Origin: Gemmobacter lutimaris
GTDB taxonomy: Bacteria > Pseudomonadota > Alphaproteobacteria > Rhodobacterales > Rhodobacteraceae
Direction: 5' to 3'
DNA: 64,000 nucleotides
NCBI RefSeq assembly: GCF_003570715.1
Contig: NZ_QXXQ01000003.1
Location: 62,001-126,000, forward strand
Shown here: positions 43,905 to 54,182 of the stretch, in pieces
Position numbering within the stretch: the stretch's first letter is position 1
Layout of the letters: the number at the start of each line of letters is the position of its first letter
Notes under the pieces: model-generated
Databases searched by the model: none
What the model saw: only the letters and a program-made list of their open reading frames with translations
What the model was told of the DNA's origin: nothing
Translations under genes and position numbers: made by a program

Positions 43905-44813
43905 ATGTTCGGACTGGATTCCCAAAAGACCGCCCCCGCCGGGGCCGATCTGATCAAGGATTCGTCGGAAGCCACCTTCATGGCCGATGTGATCGACACA
44001 AGCCGCGAAGTGCCGGTGATCGTCGATTTCTGGGCGCCGTGGTGCGGCCCATGCAAACAGCTTGGCCCCGCGCTTGAGGCCGCTGTGACCGCGGCCAAAG
44101 GTCGGGTCAAGATGGTCAAGATCAACGTCGATGAAAACCAGATGATCGCTGGGCAATTGCGTATCCAGTCGATCCCGACGGTTTATGCCTTCTGGCAGGG
44201 CCAGCCAGTCGACGGCTTTCAGGGCGCGCTGCCGGGGTCGGAGCTGACCAAGTTTATCGAGCGCGTTGCCGCCATGGCAGGTGACGGCGGACTGGGCGAG
44301 GCGCTGGAGATGGCGGAACAATCGCTGACCGATGGCGATGCCGTCGGCGCGGCCGAAATCTTTGCCGCAATTCTGGGCGAGGAGCCGGAGAATGCCGCCG
44401 CCTATGGCGGGTTGATCCGTGCACATATGGCGGCGGGCAATGTCGAACAGGCCGAGGCATTCCTCGCCGGTGTGCCCGCGAAGATCGCCCACGCCAAGGA
44501 GGTCGAGGCGGCTCGGGCGCAGATCGAGCTTGCCAAGCAGGCTGCCAATGCGGGCCCGGAGGCGGAACTGCGCGCGGCGGTCGCGGCGAATCCCGACGAC
44601 CATCAGGCGCGCTTTGATCTTGCGGTGGCGCTGAATGCTTCGGGCAAGGTGGACGAGGCGGTGGACGAGTTGCTGGACCTGTTCCGCCGGGACCGCGAAT
44701 GGAATGACGGTGCCGCGCGTGCCCAGCTTTTCACCATCTTCGACGCGCTGAAGCCGCAAGACCCCATCGTGCTGAAGGGGCGGCGCAAACTTTCGTCGAT
44801 GATATTTGCCTGA
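43905..44813 (+). CDS. ybbN: Thioredoxin-TPR protein of the CnoX/YbbN type
   Basis: Co-chaperone-like protein related to E. coli CnoX (YbbN), which protects clients from oxidation and passes them to folding chaperones. The 302-residue product has a thioredoxin domain (VIVDFWAPWCGPCKQLGP, about residues 40-60, then IPTVYAFWQGQPVDGFQGALP), followed by TPR-like helical repeats to the C terminus. It keeps an intact CGPC pair, unlike E. coli CnoX, so it may be redox-active. The ATG at 43905 gives the family's normal N terminus; the open frame further upstream is ignored. Confidence 0.93.
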   Translation: MFGLDSQKTAPAGADLIKDSSEATFMADVIDTSREVPVIVDFWAPWCGPCKQLGPALEAAVTAAKGRVKMVKINVDENQMIAGQLRIQSIPTVYAFWQGQPVDGFQGALPGSELTKFIERVAAMAGDGGLGEALEMAEQSLTDGDAVGAAEIFAAILGEEPENAAAYGGLIRAHMAAGNVEQAEAFLAGVPAKIAHAKEVEAARAQIELAKQAANAGPEAELRAAVAANPDDHQARFDLAVALNASGKVDEAVDELLDLFRRDREWNDGAARAQLFTIFDALKPQDPIVLKGRRKLSSMIFA

Positions 44814-44834
44814 CCGGCCAAGCGGCCTAGTTTG

Positions 44835-45485
44835 ATGGCCATGATCAAAGCTGCCGACCTGCCCGACCTGATCCCGGTCTTTCCGCTGCCGGGCGCCCTG
44901 CTGCTGCCGCGGGCCCGCCTGCCACTGCATATTTTTGAACCGCGCTATCTGGCGATGCTGACCGATTGCATGAAGACCGAACAGCGGTTGATCGGAATGG
45001 TTCAGCCGCGCGAGGTGCCGGGGGCAGAGGCCCCGCGTCTGCATGCCATCGGCTGCGCCGGCCGGCTGACAGGCTTTTCCGAAACCGAGGACGGGCGCTA
45101 CATGATCACCCTTTCGGGCGTATCGCGGTTTCGCCTGAGGGAAGAAGTTCATGGCTTCCAGCCCTATCGCCGCTGGGCGGTGGACTGGGCGCCCTTCGCC
45201 CGCGATCTTGGTGCGGCGGAAACCGATCCGGGTTTTGACCGCGACGGCTTTCTGGATCTGCTGGCGCGGTATTTCCAAAGTCAGGGCCTGTCTTCCGACT
45301 GGGGCAGCCTGAAAGAGGCCGAGGCCGAATTGCTGGTCAATTCGCTGTCAATGCTGTGCCCGTTCGATCCGGCGGACAAGCAGGCGCTGCTGGAGGCCCC
45401 CTCGCTGCCGACCCGGCGTGAGACGCTGGTGACATTGATGGAAATCGCCCTGCGCGGCGGCACGGAAGGAGAGCGCCTGCAATGA
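44835..45485 (+). CDS. LON substrate-binding-domain protein
   Basis: A 216-residue protein consisting of the Lon N-terminal (substrate-binding) domain without ATPase or protease parts. The start region is [30 protein letters not shown] (broken here: [26 protein letters not shown]), with later [19 protein letters not shown]. Its role is unknown; family members are thought to bind proteins. The ATG at 44835 or the one at 44841 is the likely start. It follows ybbN closely and its end overlaps the Trm112-like gene (ATGA). Confidence 0.9.
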   Translation: MAMIKAADLPDLIPVFPLPGALLLPRARLPLHIFEPRYLAMLTDCMKTEQRLIGMVQPREVPGAEAPRLHAIGCAGRLTGFSETEDGRYMITLSGVSRFRLREEVHGFQPYRRWAVDWAPFARDLGAAETDPGFDRDGFLDLLARYFQSQGLSSDWGSLKEAEAELLVNSLSMLCPFDPADKQALLEAPSLPTRRETLVTLMEIALRGGTEGERLQ

Positions 45486-45664
45486 CCGATCAGAACACCC
45501 CTGAACGCCGCATGCTGGAGGCGCTGGTCTGCCCGATGACTCAGGCGCAACTGACCTGGGATGCCGAGCGGCACGAATTGGTGTCCAAGGCCGCGCGGCT
45601 GGCCTTTCCGGTGCGCGACGGCATCCCGATCATGCTGGTATCCGAAGCCCGCGCGCTGGACTGA
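45482..45664 (+). CDS. Trm112-like/UPF0434 small protein
   Basis: A 60-residue Trm112/YcaR-type protein: [38 protein letters not shown] is the family core (segments [28 protein letters not shown]). Eukaryotic and archaeal Trm112 activates methyltransferases; in bacteria the role is unclear. Only one of the four zinc cysteines seen in some relatives is present. It is translationally coupled to the Lon-domain gene. Confidence 0.87.
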   Translation: MTDQNTPERRMLEALVCPMTQAQLTWDAERHELVSKAARLAFPVRDGIPIMLVSEARALD

Positions 45665-45667
45665 CGC

Positions 45668-46894
45668 TCAGATCGGCTTGCCATCCAACAGTTTCGGCAG
45701 ATCGCCCGACAGGCCCGCGGCCTGCCGCATGAAACCGCGCCGCAGGCCGGGCAGGGCGTTCACCGCGCCAAGCCCCAGATCGCGCCCCAGCCGCAGCAGG
45801 GGGTTGCTGTTGGAAAACAGCCGGTTGACCGTATCCATGCCAAGCGCCAGCGTCGTGGAATCAAATCGCCGCCAGCGTTGATAGGCGTCCAGCGTGGTCA
45901 GGCTGCCGAAATCCTCGCCCCGCCGATGCGCCTCGATCACCACCTGCGCCAGCGCGGCCACGTCGCGCAGCCCGAGGTTCAGCCCCTGTCCGGCGATCGG
46001 ATGCACCCCATGCGCAGCATCGCCCACCAGTGCCACCCGTGGCGCGATGAAGCTAGTGGCCAGTGTCAGGTTCAGCGGATAGGTGAAGCGGGCGCCCGCC
46101 AGCGCTATCTCGCCCAGAAAATCGCCGAAGCGCGGGCGCAGCGCGGTCAGATAGCCTTCATCGTCCAGTGCCTGTATGGCGCGGGCGGTGGCGTCAGTCT
46201 CGCTCCAGACGATGCTGGAATGGTGACCGCCCGCCAAGGGCAGGATCGCCAGCGGACCGGAAGGCATGAAGAACTGATGCGCCACGCCCTCATGCGGTTT
46301 TTCATGCCGGATCGCGGTGACAAGCGCGGTCTGCCCGTAGCCCCAGCCGGTGCGGCGGATGCCAGCGCGGGCGCAGGTGCCCGATTGTCGCCCGTCGCAA
46401 CCCGCCAGCAGCCGTGCGCTTAGTCGCTGACCCGAGGCGAGCGCGACGGTGATGCCCTGCGTATCCGCCTCTTGCGCGGTGACGGTTTCACCCGACAGCA
46501 GCGTGATGCCGGGTTCGTCCCGCATGGCGTCAAGGAAGGCCGCATAAAGATGCCGGTCCTCGACCATAAAGCCCATCGGGCCTTCCTCAAGCTCGGCCGA
46601 ATCAAAGCCCAACACCCAGGGCGCGGCGCCTTGTCCCGCCTCGCCATCACTGGCCTTGATCTTGAGGATCGGCTGGCTTTGCGCGATGCGCGGCCAGACG
46701 CCGGTCGCCACCAGCAGGCGTTTGGACGCCAGCGCCAGCGCATAGGCGCGGCCGTCGAACCCGGCTTCGGCCCGCGCGGGGGCGGGGCGGCTGTCCACCA
46801 CGGTGACACGCAGCCCGCCTTGGGCCAGTGCAAGGGCCAGCGCGGGGCCGTTCAGCCCGCCGCCCGCGATCAGAATATCGGTATCCGGCATCAT
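45668..46894 (-). CDS. UbiH/UbiF-family FAD-dependent monooxygenase
   Basis: Flavin hydroxylase expected to hydroxylate the ring of a ubiquinone precursor. The 408-residue product has the FAD motif ILIAGGGLNGPALALALAQGG at the N terminus, the DG motif LLAGCDGRQSGTCARAGI, and the second FAD motif VALVGDAAHGVHPIAGQGLN. Two adjacent ATG codons (46894, 46891) are possible starts. Which ring position it acts on (UbiH, UbiF, UbiL type) cannot be decided from sequence alone. It is divergent from the amidase across 81 bases and its end meets the Trm112-like gene. Confidence 0.92.
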   Translation of the reverse strand: MMPDTDILIAGGGLNGPALALALAQGGLRVTVVDSRPAPARAEAGFDGRAYALALASKRLLVATGVWPRIAQSQPILKIKASDGEAGQGAAPWVLGFDSAELEEGPMGFMVEDRHLYAAFLDAMRDEPGITLLSGETVTAQEADTQGITVALASGQRLSARLLAGCDGRQSGTCARAGIRRTGWGYGQTALVTAIRHEKPHEGVAHQFFMPSGPLAILPLAGGHHSSIVWSETDATARAIQALDDEGYLTALRPRFGDFLGEIALAGARFTYPLNLTLATSFIAPRVALVGDAAHGVHPIAGQGLNLGLRDVAALAQVVIEAHRRGEDFGSLTTLDAYQRWRRFDSTTLALGMDTVNRLFSNSNPLLRLGRDLGLGAVNALPGLRRGFMRQAAGLSGDLPKLLDGKPI

Positions 46895-46975
46895 GCGCCC
46901 AATATGGCGCGCCAAGCGGGATTGTCCATGCGCCCTTGCGTCGCTAGCCTGCGCCAAACAGCGGAGTTTGCGGCG

Positions 46976-48307
46976 ATGATGGACAAATGGCTCGGGCGCA
47001 GTGCGGCGGATCTGGGGCGGGCAATCGACGCGGGCAAGATCAACCCGGTTGACCTGACCGAGGCTTTCCTGGATGCCATCGCCCGCCACCCTGATGCGAA
47101 GCGCATCTATGTCCGCACCACCGCAGACCGGGCGCGGTCCACCGCGGTGTCTGCTGTGGGCCGTGCACGGGCGGGAACCCGTTTCGGGCCTCTGGATGGT
47201 GTGCCGCTGAGCTGGAAGGACAATTTCGATGCGGCGGGCGTGCCCTGCGAGGCCGGATCGGCACTCTTGAAGGGCCGGGTGCCGGAAACCGATGCCGAAC
47301 TGCTGCACGGGGCGACGACGCAGGGTCTGGTGTGCCTTGGCAAGACCCATATGACGGAACTGGCCTTTTCAGGTCTGGGGCTGAACCCGGTGACGGCAAC
47401 GCCGCCCTGCATCAACTTCCCTGATGCGGTGCCGGGTGGGTCATCCTCGGGTGCGGCGGCTTCGGTGGCCTTCGGGCTGGCGCCTGCCGCCATCGGCTCG
47501 GATACCGGCGGGTCGGTGCGGGTGCCTGCGGCCTGGAATGATCTGGTCGGGTTGAAAACCACGCATGGCCGGCTGTCCACCAAGGGGGTGGTGCCTCTGT
47601 GCGACCGTTTCGATACGGTCGGCCCGCTTGCCGCCACTGTCGAGGATTGCGCGCTGATCCTTTCCGTTCTGTCGGCCCGCCGCGCGGCGGATCTGAAAGG
47701 GGCGAGCCTGACCAACGCGCGTTTCGGTGTGCTGAAGACCGTGGCACTGGATGATCTGCGCGACGCACCGGCGCAGGGGTTTGACGGGGCTTTGCGCCGC
47801 ATGGCCAATGCGGGTGCGACCATCGACGAGTTCGATGCCCCGGAAGTGGCCGAGGCGATGCGGCTGGCTGCCGACCTCTTCACCCCCGAAGCCTATGCAA
47901 TCTGGGGCAAGACCATCGAGGCGGCGCCAGACAAAATGTTCCCCCCGGTGCTGGAACGCTTCCGCGCCGGGGGCACCGTGACGGCCACTGCCTATATCGC
48001 GGCCTGGCGGCGGCTGGAGGATCTGCGCAAGATCTGGGAGCGCCGGGTTGGCGGTTTCGATGCCGTGCTGATCCCGACCTCGCCCATCCTGCCGCCGGAT
48101 GCGAAGCGGCTGATGGAAGATCACGCCTATTTCACCTCTGAGAACCTGCTGGCGCTGCGTAACACCCGCATCGGTAACGTGCTGGGCCTGTGCGTGCTGA
48201 CCCTTCCAACTGGCCAGCCGTCCTGCGGGATTTCGCTGATGGGCCCCGCGATGCAGGAGGAACGTCTGCTGCGGCTGGGCGCCGCGGTGGAACGCGCGCT
48301 GGGCTGA
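46976..48307 (+). CDS. Amidase-signature hydrolase
   Basis: A 443-residue amidase-signature enzyme with the Ser-cisSer-Lys triad: Lys81 (LSWKDNFDAAG), cis-Ser in GGSSSGAAAS (about 156-158) and nucleophile Ser180 in GSDTGGSVRVPA. It could be a generic amidase or a GatA-like protein, but no gatC or gatB is adjacent and the C terminus is shorter than GatA. It starts at ATG 46976 with GGAG upstream; the adjacent ATG at 46979 is also possible. It lies 128 bases before the aminotransferase gene. Substrate unknown. Confidence 0.92.
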   Translation: MMDKWLGRSAADLGRAIDAGKINPVDLTEAFLDAIARHPDAKRIYVRTTADRARSTAVSAVGRARAGTRFGPLDGVPLSWKDNFDAAGVPCEAGSALLKGRVPETDAELLHGATTQGLVCLGKTHMTELAFSGLGLNPVTATPPCINFPDAVPGGSSSGAAASVAFGLAPAAIGSDTGGSVRVPAAWNDLVGLKTTHGRLSTKGVVPLCDRFDTVGPLAATVEDCALILSVLSARRAADLKGASLTNARFGVLKTVALDDLRDAPAQGFDGALRRMANAGATIDEFDAPEVAEAMRLAADLFTPEAYAIWGKTIEAAPDKMFPPVLERFRAGGTVTATAYIAAWRRLEDLRKIWERRVGGFDAVLIPTSPILPPDAKRLMEDHAYFTSENLLALRNTRIGNVLGLCVLTLPTGQPSCGISLMGPAMQEERLLRLGAAVERALG

Positions 48308-48435
48308 GGGCGCAAAAGTCACATTCTACCGACACATACAACCGATTGTGTCACGATCTACTGGACCGGGCAGGGCTTGCCCGCTATCCTCATCGCAAAC
48401 GGGGCGATATGACCCCGAGATGAGGCAGTATACCA

Positions 48436-49614
48436 ATGGCGTTTCCTGAGCGGTTCTCGAACCTGCCGGATTATGCGTTTCCGCGTCTGCGGAAATTGCT
48501 GGATCATTTGCCCCCCGGCGGGGCGCCGGTTGCCATGACGATCGGCGAACCGAAACATGCGATGCCCGATTTCGTCGGGCCGATTCTGGCGGCGAATCTG
48601 GATGGCTTCTCGGTCTATCCGCCGAATGACGGCACGCCCGAATTGCTGGCGGCGATCTCCGGCTGGACGCAGCGACGCTATGGCGTGGCGCTGGGGCCGG
48701 ATCGCTTCATGGTGCTGAATGGCACGCGCGAGGGGCTGTTCAACGCCTGTATCGCGCTGTGCCCGGAAACCAAGAACGGCAAGCAGCCCGTTGTGCTGAT
48801 GCCGAACCCGTTTTATCAGGTCTATGCCGTCGCCGCGCTGACTGTGGGGGCAGAGCCGGTCTATGTGCCTGCCACCGCCGCGACCGGGCATCTGCCAGAT
48901 TTTGCAGGGCTTTCTCCGGATCTTCTGGACCGGGTGACAATCGCCTATATCTGTTCGCCCGCCAATCCGCAGGGCGCGGTGGCCAGCCGCGACTACTGGA
49001 AAACCTTGCTCGCGCTGGCCGAGAAGCATGATTTCCAGATTTTCGCGGATGAATGCTATTCCGAGATCTGGCGCAACAGCCCGCCGCCCGGCATCCTTGA
49101 GGTCGCGGCCGAGGTAGGGGCGGACCCTGAACGGGTGGTGGCTTTCCATTCGCTGTCGAAACGGTCAAACCTGCCGGGGCTGCGCTCGGGCTTCGCGGCT
49201 GCCGGACCGCAAAGCATGGAACGGCTGCGCAAGCTGCGGGCCTTTGCCGGCGCCCCGCTGCCGCTGCCCTTGCAGCGCGTGGCGGAAGCCGCCTGGAGTG
49301 ACGAGGCACATGTGGCCGCCTCGCGCGCGCTGTATCAGGAAAAATTCGCGCTGGCCGACAGCATCTTTGGCGGCATGCAGGGCTATCAATCGCCCGAAGG
49401 CGGGTTCTTCCTGTGGCTGCCGGTCGAAGATGGCGAGGCGGCGGCGCTGAAGCTCTGGACCGAGACGGGCGTGCGGGTGCTGCCGGGGGCGTATCTGTCG
49501 CGCGATGTCGGCGGGCAGAATCCGGGCAAGCCCTATATCCGCGTCGCCTTGGTGGCGCCAAAAGACGAAACGGAACGCGGCCTGACGAAGCTGCGCGACT
49601 GCATTTACGGCTGA
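48436..49614 (+). CDS. PLP-dependent aminotransferase, DapC-like
   Basis: Class I/II aminotransferase of 392 residues, most like the succinyldiaminopimelate transaminase (DapC) group active in lysine and diaminopimelate synthesis. Seen are [19 protein letters not shown], the cofactor loop [26 protein letters not shown] with the PLP-binding Asp and Tyr, the PLP lysine in [17 protein letters not shown], and the C-terminal Arg in YIRVALV. ftsK begins 8 bases after the stop. The assignment to DapC is by resemblance; other aromatic or valine-type roles are possible. Confidence 0.88.
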   Translation: MAFPERFSNLPDYAFPRLRKLLDHLPPGGAPVAMTIGEPKHAMPDFVGPILAANLDGFSVYPPNDGTPELLAAISGWTQRRYGVALGPDRFMVLNGTREGLFNACIALCPETKNGKQPVVLMPNPFYQVYAVAALTVGAEPVYVPATAATGHLPDFAGLSPDLLDRVTIAYICSPANPQGAVASRDYWKTLLALAEKHDFQIFADECYSEIWRNSPPPGILEVAAEVGADPERVVAFHSLSKRSNLPGLRSGFAAAGPQSMERLRKLRAFAGAPLPLPLQRVAEAAWSDEAHVAASRALYQEKFALADSIFGGMQGYQSPEGGFFLWLPVEDGEAAALKLWTETGVRVLPGAYLSRDVGGQNPGKPYIRVALVAPKDETERGLTKLRDCIYG

Positions 49615-49622
49615 GGTGGCAG

Positions 49623-52600
49623 ATGGCTTTGTATCAGATGCGTCAACGTGATCCGCTGGTGGACCCGAACACCCAGGCCGCGCTGGAGCGCCGCGCGCGG
49701 GAGCTGATCGGGCTGGGCCTGATCGCCGTCGCGTTGTTGTTTACTGTCATGCTGCTGAGCTATTCGCCCGAGGATCCGGGCTGGATGGTCGCGACCGATC
49801 AGCCAGTGCGCAACTGGCTGGGCGGGATCGGGGCGGCCATCGCCTCGACCCTGATGATCATCACCGGCAAGGGCGCCTGGGCCATCCCGCTGATCCTGTT
49901 CGCCTGGGGCATGCGCTTCGTGCTGCATCGTGGGGCGGAACGTGCGGCGGGCCGCGTGGTCTTTGCCCTGATCGCGGTGGCCATGGCCTCGGTCTTCGCA
50001 GCGACCCATGTGCCGGGGGCCGACTGGCCGCATGCCTTTGGTATCGGCGGGCTGTTCGGGGATACCGTGCTGGGGGCGATGCTGGGCGTCGCTCCGGTGA
50101 AGGCGACCTTCGGGCTGAAGGTGATGTCGCTTCTGTCGGGCGTCGCGTTGCTGGGAATGTTGCTGTTCGTGACCGGCTTCGATGCCGAGGAATTGCGCGC
50201 GCTGCGGCACTTCCTCGCGGTTGGCAGCGTGATGGCCTATTCGCAGGTCATGGTGTGGGCGGGGCGCGGAACCGCCGGGGCGGCGCGTGCCGCACAGGCC
50301 GCTCAGGCACGGCAGCGTGAGCGGCGGGCCGAGGCGGCAGCCGCGCGCCGGTCGGAGCCGGCGTCTCGGATGCAACCGGCGATGGCCCCTGCGGCGCTAT
50401 CAATGCCGGGCGGGGCGACGCGGCGTAGCCGGGTCATTCGTGCTGATCTGGAGCCGACACTGCCGATGCACCTTCCGGTCGAGGACGATCTGCTGGACAT
50501 CGAGGACGACGACGGCTTCGTTCCGAATTTTGGGGCTCCGGCGCGGCTGGGTGGCGCAGGTCACATGCCGCGCAGCATGACACATCCGGTCGAAGCTCAG
50601 GCCCCGCGCCGGAAGGAAGGATTGCTGGGGCGTCTGCGCCGTGTTGTGGATCCTGATCCGATGCCCGAATTGCCGGTGATGCAAGCGGCAATGACCGAGG
50701 TCGATCTGGCCCCTGAAGACCGGATCAAGGCCCGTATTTCTGATGTGATCCGCACACGCGTCCGGCATGGCAAGGGGGTTGCCGCGCCGCAGCCGCACAT
50801 GACGCCGCTGCAAGCAGCCATCGCCCGCCGTGAACCGGCGCTGAACCGCCGTGGCCTGCGGATCGAGCCCCCGGTGATGGCCCCGACTGTCACGACGCCC
50901 GAACCCGTGATGTCCGCGCCCTCCAATGCGATTTCCGCGGCCGTCGCCTCGGCCGCCGCGCGTGCAGCGGCAGCGCAGGCCCAGCTTGCCGAACAGACCG
51001 CGCAAATGTCCGCGCCAGCCCTCAGGGCAGAGCCGGTCGCGCCTTCTCCGGTTGTAACGCCCGCGTCTCGCCCGCTGTCGCGCCTTGTGGCCGAACCCGC
51101 CCCCGTGCCGCGTGCAGAGCCGCTGACGCTCGATTCCGCTCATGCTGCTGCGGCTGCCGATCTGGATCGTCCGGCGCCGCTTCTGCGGCCTGCCGCGACC
51201 CGGATGCCGGTCGGGCCTGCGGTCCTGCCCGCGCAGCCTGCGATGTGGCGGGACGAGGCCGAGGCGATTGTGCCCGCCACGCCGCGTATGCAGGCGCCCG
51301 CCCCGGCGCCGGTGGTCGAGGCGGTGGAAGATGCCTATGACGACTGGTCGCCGGATGACAATTACGAACCGGATTATGATCCGACACCCGTGAACCACGC
51401 TGCACCGCTGCGTGCCGATACGGGCGGAATGCCCGCGCGCCCGTCGGCGCCGCTGGTCACGCCCGAGGTGAAACGCGGTGTGGTGCAGCATCCGGCCAAG
51501 AAGCCGATTACGCCCTCCCGTCAGGCGGTGGCCGAAGCGCAGCCGCGTCTGCGCTTCGAGGATCAGGTAAGCGCGGCTTATGAATTGCCGCCGCTTTCGC
51601 TTCTGGCCTCTCCCGCGACCATCACGCGCCATACGCTGTCGGATGAGGCGCTTGAGGAAAATGCACGGATGCTGGAATCCGTGCTGGATGACTACGGTGT
51701 GAAGGGCGAGATCGTCTCGGTCCGCCCCGGCCCTGTTGTCACCATGTATGAACTGGAACCGGCGCCGGGCCTGAAGGCCAGCCGGGTCATCGGCCTTGCC
51801 GATGACATCGCACGCTCGATGTCCGCCCTTTCGGCTCGGGTGTCCACTGTGCCCGGCCGCTCGGTCATCGGGATCGAACTGCCCAACGCCAGCCGCGAGA
51901 AGGTGGTGCTGCGCGAGATTCTTGCCGCGCGCGACTTCGGCGACAGCCAGTTGCGCTTGCCGCTGGCGCTGGGCAAGGACATCGGCGGCGACCCGATCGT
52001 GGCGAACCTTGCCAAGATGCCCCACCTCCTGATCGCGGGGACCACGGGGTCGGGGAAATCCGTCGCCATCAACACCATGATCCTCAGCCTCCTCTACAAG
52101 CTGACGCCCGAGGAATGCCGGCTCATCATGATCGACCCGAAGATGCTGGAGCTTTCGGTCTATGACGGCATCCCGCATCTGCTTTCGCCCGTCGTCACCG
52201 ACCCGAAGAAGGCGGTCGTCGCCCTGAAATGGGTGGTGGGCGAGATGGAAGAGCGCTACCGCAAGATGTCGAAGATGGGGGTGCGCAACATCGACGGCTA
52301 TAACGGCCGGGTGCGCGAGGCGCAGGCCGCAGGCGAGATGTTCAAGCGCACCATCCAGACCGGCTTTGACGAGGATACCGGCGAGCCGGTGTTCGAGACC
52401 GAGGAATTCGCGCCCGAACCCTTCCCCTATATCGTCGTCATCGTCGACGAGATGGCCGACCTGATGATGGTGGCCGGGAAAGAGATCGAGGCTTGCATCC
52501 AGCGTCTTGCGCAGATGGCGCGGGCCTCGGGCATCCATCTCATCATGGCGACGCAGCGGCCTTCGGTCGACGTCATCACCGGCACGATCAAGGCGAACTT

Positions 52601-53090
52601 CCCCACCCGGATTTCCTTCCAGGTGACCTCGAAGATCGACAGCCGCACCATTCTGGGCGAGCAGGGGGCAGAGCAACTGCTGGGCCAGGGCGACATGCTT
52701 TATATGGGCAACGGCCAGCGCATCACCCGGATCCACGGCCCCTTCGTGTCGGACGAAGAGGTCGAAGAGATCGTGAACCACCTCAAGAGCTTTGGCCCGC
52801 CGCAATACATGTCGGGCGTGGTGGAAGGCCCGGATGACGAGGTGGCGAGCGACATCGACGCGGTGCTTGGCCTCAATGCCGGCGGCAATACCGATGGCGA
52901 GGACGCACTTTACGATCAGGCGGTGGCCATCGTGGCACGCGACCGGAAATGTTCAACCTCCTACATCCAGCGCAAGCTTGGCATCGGCTACAACAAGGCC
53001 GCGCGTCTGGTGGAGCAGATGGAGGAGCAGGGTGTCGTCACCCCGGCGAACCATGTCGGCAAGCGCGAGATCCTGATCCCCGAGGCGTGA
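49623..53090 (+). CDS. ftsK: DNA translocase FtsK
   Basis: Septum-bound motor that pumps chromosome ends toward dif sites during division. The 1155-residue protein has four membrane helices in the first 200 residues, a long Pro/Ala-rich linker (about 205-640), an alpha domain, the RecA-like motor with Walker [14 protein letters not shown] (about 805) and Walker [13 protein letters not shown] (about 937), and the C-terminal gamma winged helix that reads KOPS (about 1090-1155; [22 protein letters not shown]). The ATG at 49623 is used; the frame open upstream belongs to an overlap with the aminotransferase gene. A hairpin follows the stop. Confidence 0.97.
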   Translation: MALYQMRQRDPLVDPNTQAALERRARELIGLGLIAVALLFTVMLLSYSPEDPGWMVATDQPVRNWLGGIGAAIASTLMIITGKGAWAIPLILFAWGMRFVLHRGAERAAGRVVFALIAVAMASVFAATHVPGADWPHAFGIGGLFGDTVLGAMLGVAPVKATFGLKVMSLLSGVALLGMLLFVTGFDAEELRALRHFLAVGSVMAYSQVMVWAGRGTAGAARAAQAAQARQRERRAEAAAARRSEPASRMQPAMAPAALSMPGGATRRSRVIRADLEPTLPMHLPVEDDLLDIEDDDGFVPNFGAPARLGGAGHMPRSMTHPVEAQAPRRKEGLLGRLRRVVDPDPMPELPVMQAAMTEVDLAPEDRIKARISDVIRTRVRHGKGVAAPQPHMTPLQAAIARREPALNRRGLRIEPPVMAPTVTTPEPVMSAPSNAISAAVASAAARAAAAQAQLAEQTAQMSAPALRAEPVAPSPVVTPASRPLSRLVAEPAPVPRAEPLTLDSAHAAAAADLDRPAPLLRPAATRMPVGPAVLPAQPAMWRDEAEAIVPATPRMQAPAPAPVVEAVEDAYDDWSPDDNYEPDYDPTPVNHAAPLRADTGGMPARPSAPLVTPEVKRGVVQHPAKKPITPSRQAVAEAQPRLRFEDQVSAAYELPPLSLLASPATITRHTLSDEALEENARMLESVLDDYGVKGEIVSVRPGPVVTMYELEPAPGLKASRVIGLADDIARSMSALSARVSTVPGRSVIGIELPNASREKVVLREILAARDFGDSQLRLPLALGKDIGGDPIVANLAKMPHLLIAGTTGSGKSVAINTMILSLLYKLTPEECRLIMIDPKMLELSVYDGIPHLLSPVVTDPKKAVVALKWVVGEMEERYRKMSKMGVRNIDGYNGRVREAQAAGEMFKRTIQTGFDEDTGEPVFETEEFAPEPFPYIVVIVDEMADLMMVAGKEIEACIQRLAQMARASGIHLIMATQRPSVDVITGTIKANFPTRISFQVTSKIDSRTILGEQGAEQLLGQGDMLYMGNGQRITRIHGPFVSDEEVEEIVNHLKSFGPPQYMSGVVEGPDDEVASDIDAVLGLNAGGNTDGEDALYDQAVAIVARDRKCSTSYIQRKLGIGYNKAARLVEQMEEQGVVTPANHVGKREILIPEA

Positions 53091-53093
53091 AGA

Positions 53094-53128
53094 AGGGGGC
53101 TGTCTGCCCCCTCTTGGCCTGCGGCCAA
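53094..53128. terminator. Bidirectional hairpins between ftsK and trhO
   Basis: AGGGGGC-TGTCT-GCCCCCT (53094-53112) starts three bases after the ftsK stop, followed by TTGGCC-TGC-GGCCAA (53114-53128). The pair lies between convergent genes, and together with the 53131-53163 element it makes up the 3' region of trhO on the minus strand. T tracts are short. Confidence 0.55.
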
Positions 53129-53130
53129 TT

Positions 53131-53163
53131 CACCCCCGAGGATATTTGGAAACAGATGAAGGA
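53131..53163 (-). repeat. Rhodobacteraceae-type 3' intergenic element, copy 2
   Basis: Read on the minus strand after the trhO stop: CCTTCATCTGTTTCCAAATA then TCCTCGGGGGTGAA. It shares the ordered blocks TTCATCTGTT, AAATATCC and GGGGG with copy 1 after argJ (31526-31560), at the same distance from a stop codon. Confidence 0.5.
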
Positions 53164-54066
53164 TCAGCCGCCGAGGTGCCGGGTGCCGCGCGCCTCGGCC
53201 AAGCGCATCTGGTGCATGCGTTCGCGGAAGCGGGCGCGGTCGGTCTCGGAATATTCGTCGGCGCAGTGATGGCAGCAGACGCCTTCCTCATATTCCGGGC
53301 GGGACATGTCTTCCGGCTGGAGCGGACGGCGGCAGGCGTGGCAGGTGGCAAGCCCGCCGGGCACGAGGCCATGGCCCACGCTGACGCGCTGGTCGAAGAC
53401 ATAGCACTGGCCATCCCAGAGGCTTTGATCCTCGGGCATGTCCTCGAGATATTTTAGGATGCCGCCCTTGAGGTGAAACACCTCTTCCACGCCCTGTGCC
53501 AGCAGGAAGTTCGTTGATTTCTCGCAGCGGATGCCGCCGGTGCAGAACATGGCGATGCGCTTGTTGTGGAAGCGGTCCTTGTTCGCCTCCCACCATGCGG
53601 GGAAATCGCGGAAACTGGCGGTCTGCGGATCAACCGCACCGCGGAAGGTGCCGATGGCGACCTCGTAATCGTTGCGGGTGTCGATCACCGCGACATCGGG
53701 CTGCCTGATCAGCGCATTCCAGTCGGCGGGTGTGACGTAATGGCCGACGCGGGCGCGCGGGTCCACATCGGGTTGGCCCATGGTCACGATCTCGCGCTTC
53801 AGCCGGACCTTCATGCGGCCGAAGGGCATGGTATCGGCGTGGCTTTCCTTGTGCTCCAGATCGGCGCAGCCGGGCAGGGCGCGGATATGGGCGAGAACCG
53901 CGTCAATACCGGCGCGGGAGCCGGCGATGGTGCCGTTGATTCCCTCCTGCGCCAGCAGGAGCGAGCCTTTGATTCCCTGCGCCTCGGCCAGCGCAAAGAG
54001 CGGTGCGCGCAGGGCGGCGGGGTCGGGAAAGCGGGTGAAGTGGTAGAGCGCGGCGATGGTGATCAT
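53164..54066 (-). CDS. trhO: tRNA uridine(34) hydroxylase
   Basis: Rhodanese-family enzyme (TrhO, formerly YceA) that introduces 5-hydroxyuridine at tRNA position 34 using oxygen. The 300-residue product has an N-terminal acylphosphatase-like domain ([16 protein letters not shown]), a rhodanese domain with [10 protein letters not shown] (catalytic Cys175, second Cys181), and a C-terminal Cys-rich segment ([15 protein letters not shown]). The start at 54066 ([10 protein letters not shown]) drops a 16-codon extension with no resemblance. It is divergent from pncA. Confidence 0.95.
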   Translation of the reverse strand: MITIAALYHFTRFPDPAALRAPLFALAEAQGIKGSLLLAQEGINGTIAGSRAGIDAVLAHIRALPGCADLEHKESHADTMPFGRMKVRLKREIVTMGQPDVDPRARVGHYVTPADWNALIRQPDVAVIDTRNDYEVAIGTFRGAVDPQTASFRDFPAWWEANKDRFHNKRIAMFCTGGIRCEKSTNFLLAQGVEEVFHLKGGILKYLEDMPEDQSLWDGQCYVFDQRVSVGHGLVPGGLATCHACRRPLQPEDMSRPEYEEGVCCHHCADEYSETDRARFRERMHQMRLAEARGTRHLGG

Positions 54067-54182
54067 GCCTTGGGCATAGGTCAGTGCCCCTTGGCTGGCA
54101 AGGGCTGCGCGCAAGGGTGCGGCGTTGACGCAAGCTGCGGGCGGCCTTACGCAGAAGGTGCAGCAGCGAAAGAGGACCAGCC

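Noticed and set aside
48308-48435. Sigma-54 promoter or operator before the aminotransferase
   Set aside because: A GACACA-N10-TGTGTC dyad (48331-48352) and a GG-N10-GC-like pair exist, but neither matches a full -24/-12 consensus, and a 6-bp dyad is weak evidence.
49413-49622. A 70-codon N-terminal extension of FtsK
   Set aside because: It overlaps the end of the aminotransferase gene in another frame and has no hydrophobic or FtsK-like character; the ATG at 49623 gives the expected membrane N terminus.
50400-52805. An 801-codon minus-strand frame opposite ftsK
   Set aside because: Antisense to a clear FtsK motor domain, His/Arg-rich and without motifs; a codon-bias shadow. The same holds for long frames opposite rimP-nusA (25469-27697), infB (27834-29639) and tctA/AtuA (15908-17818).
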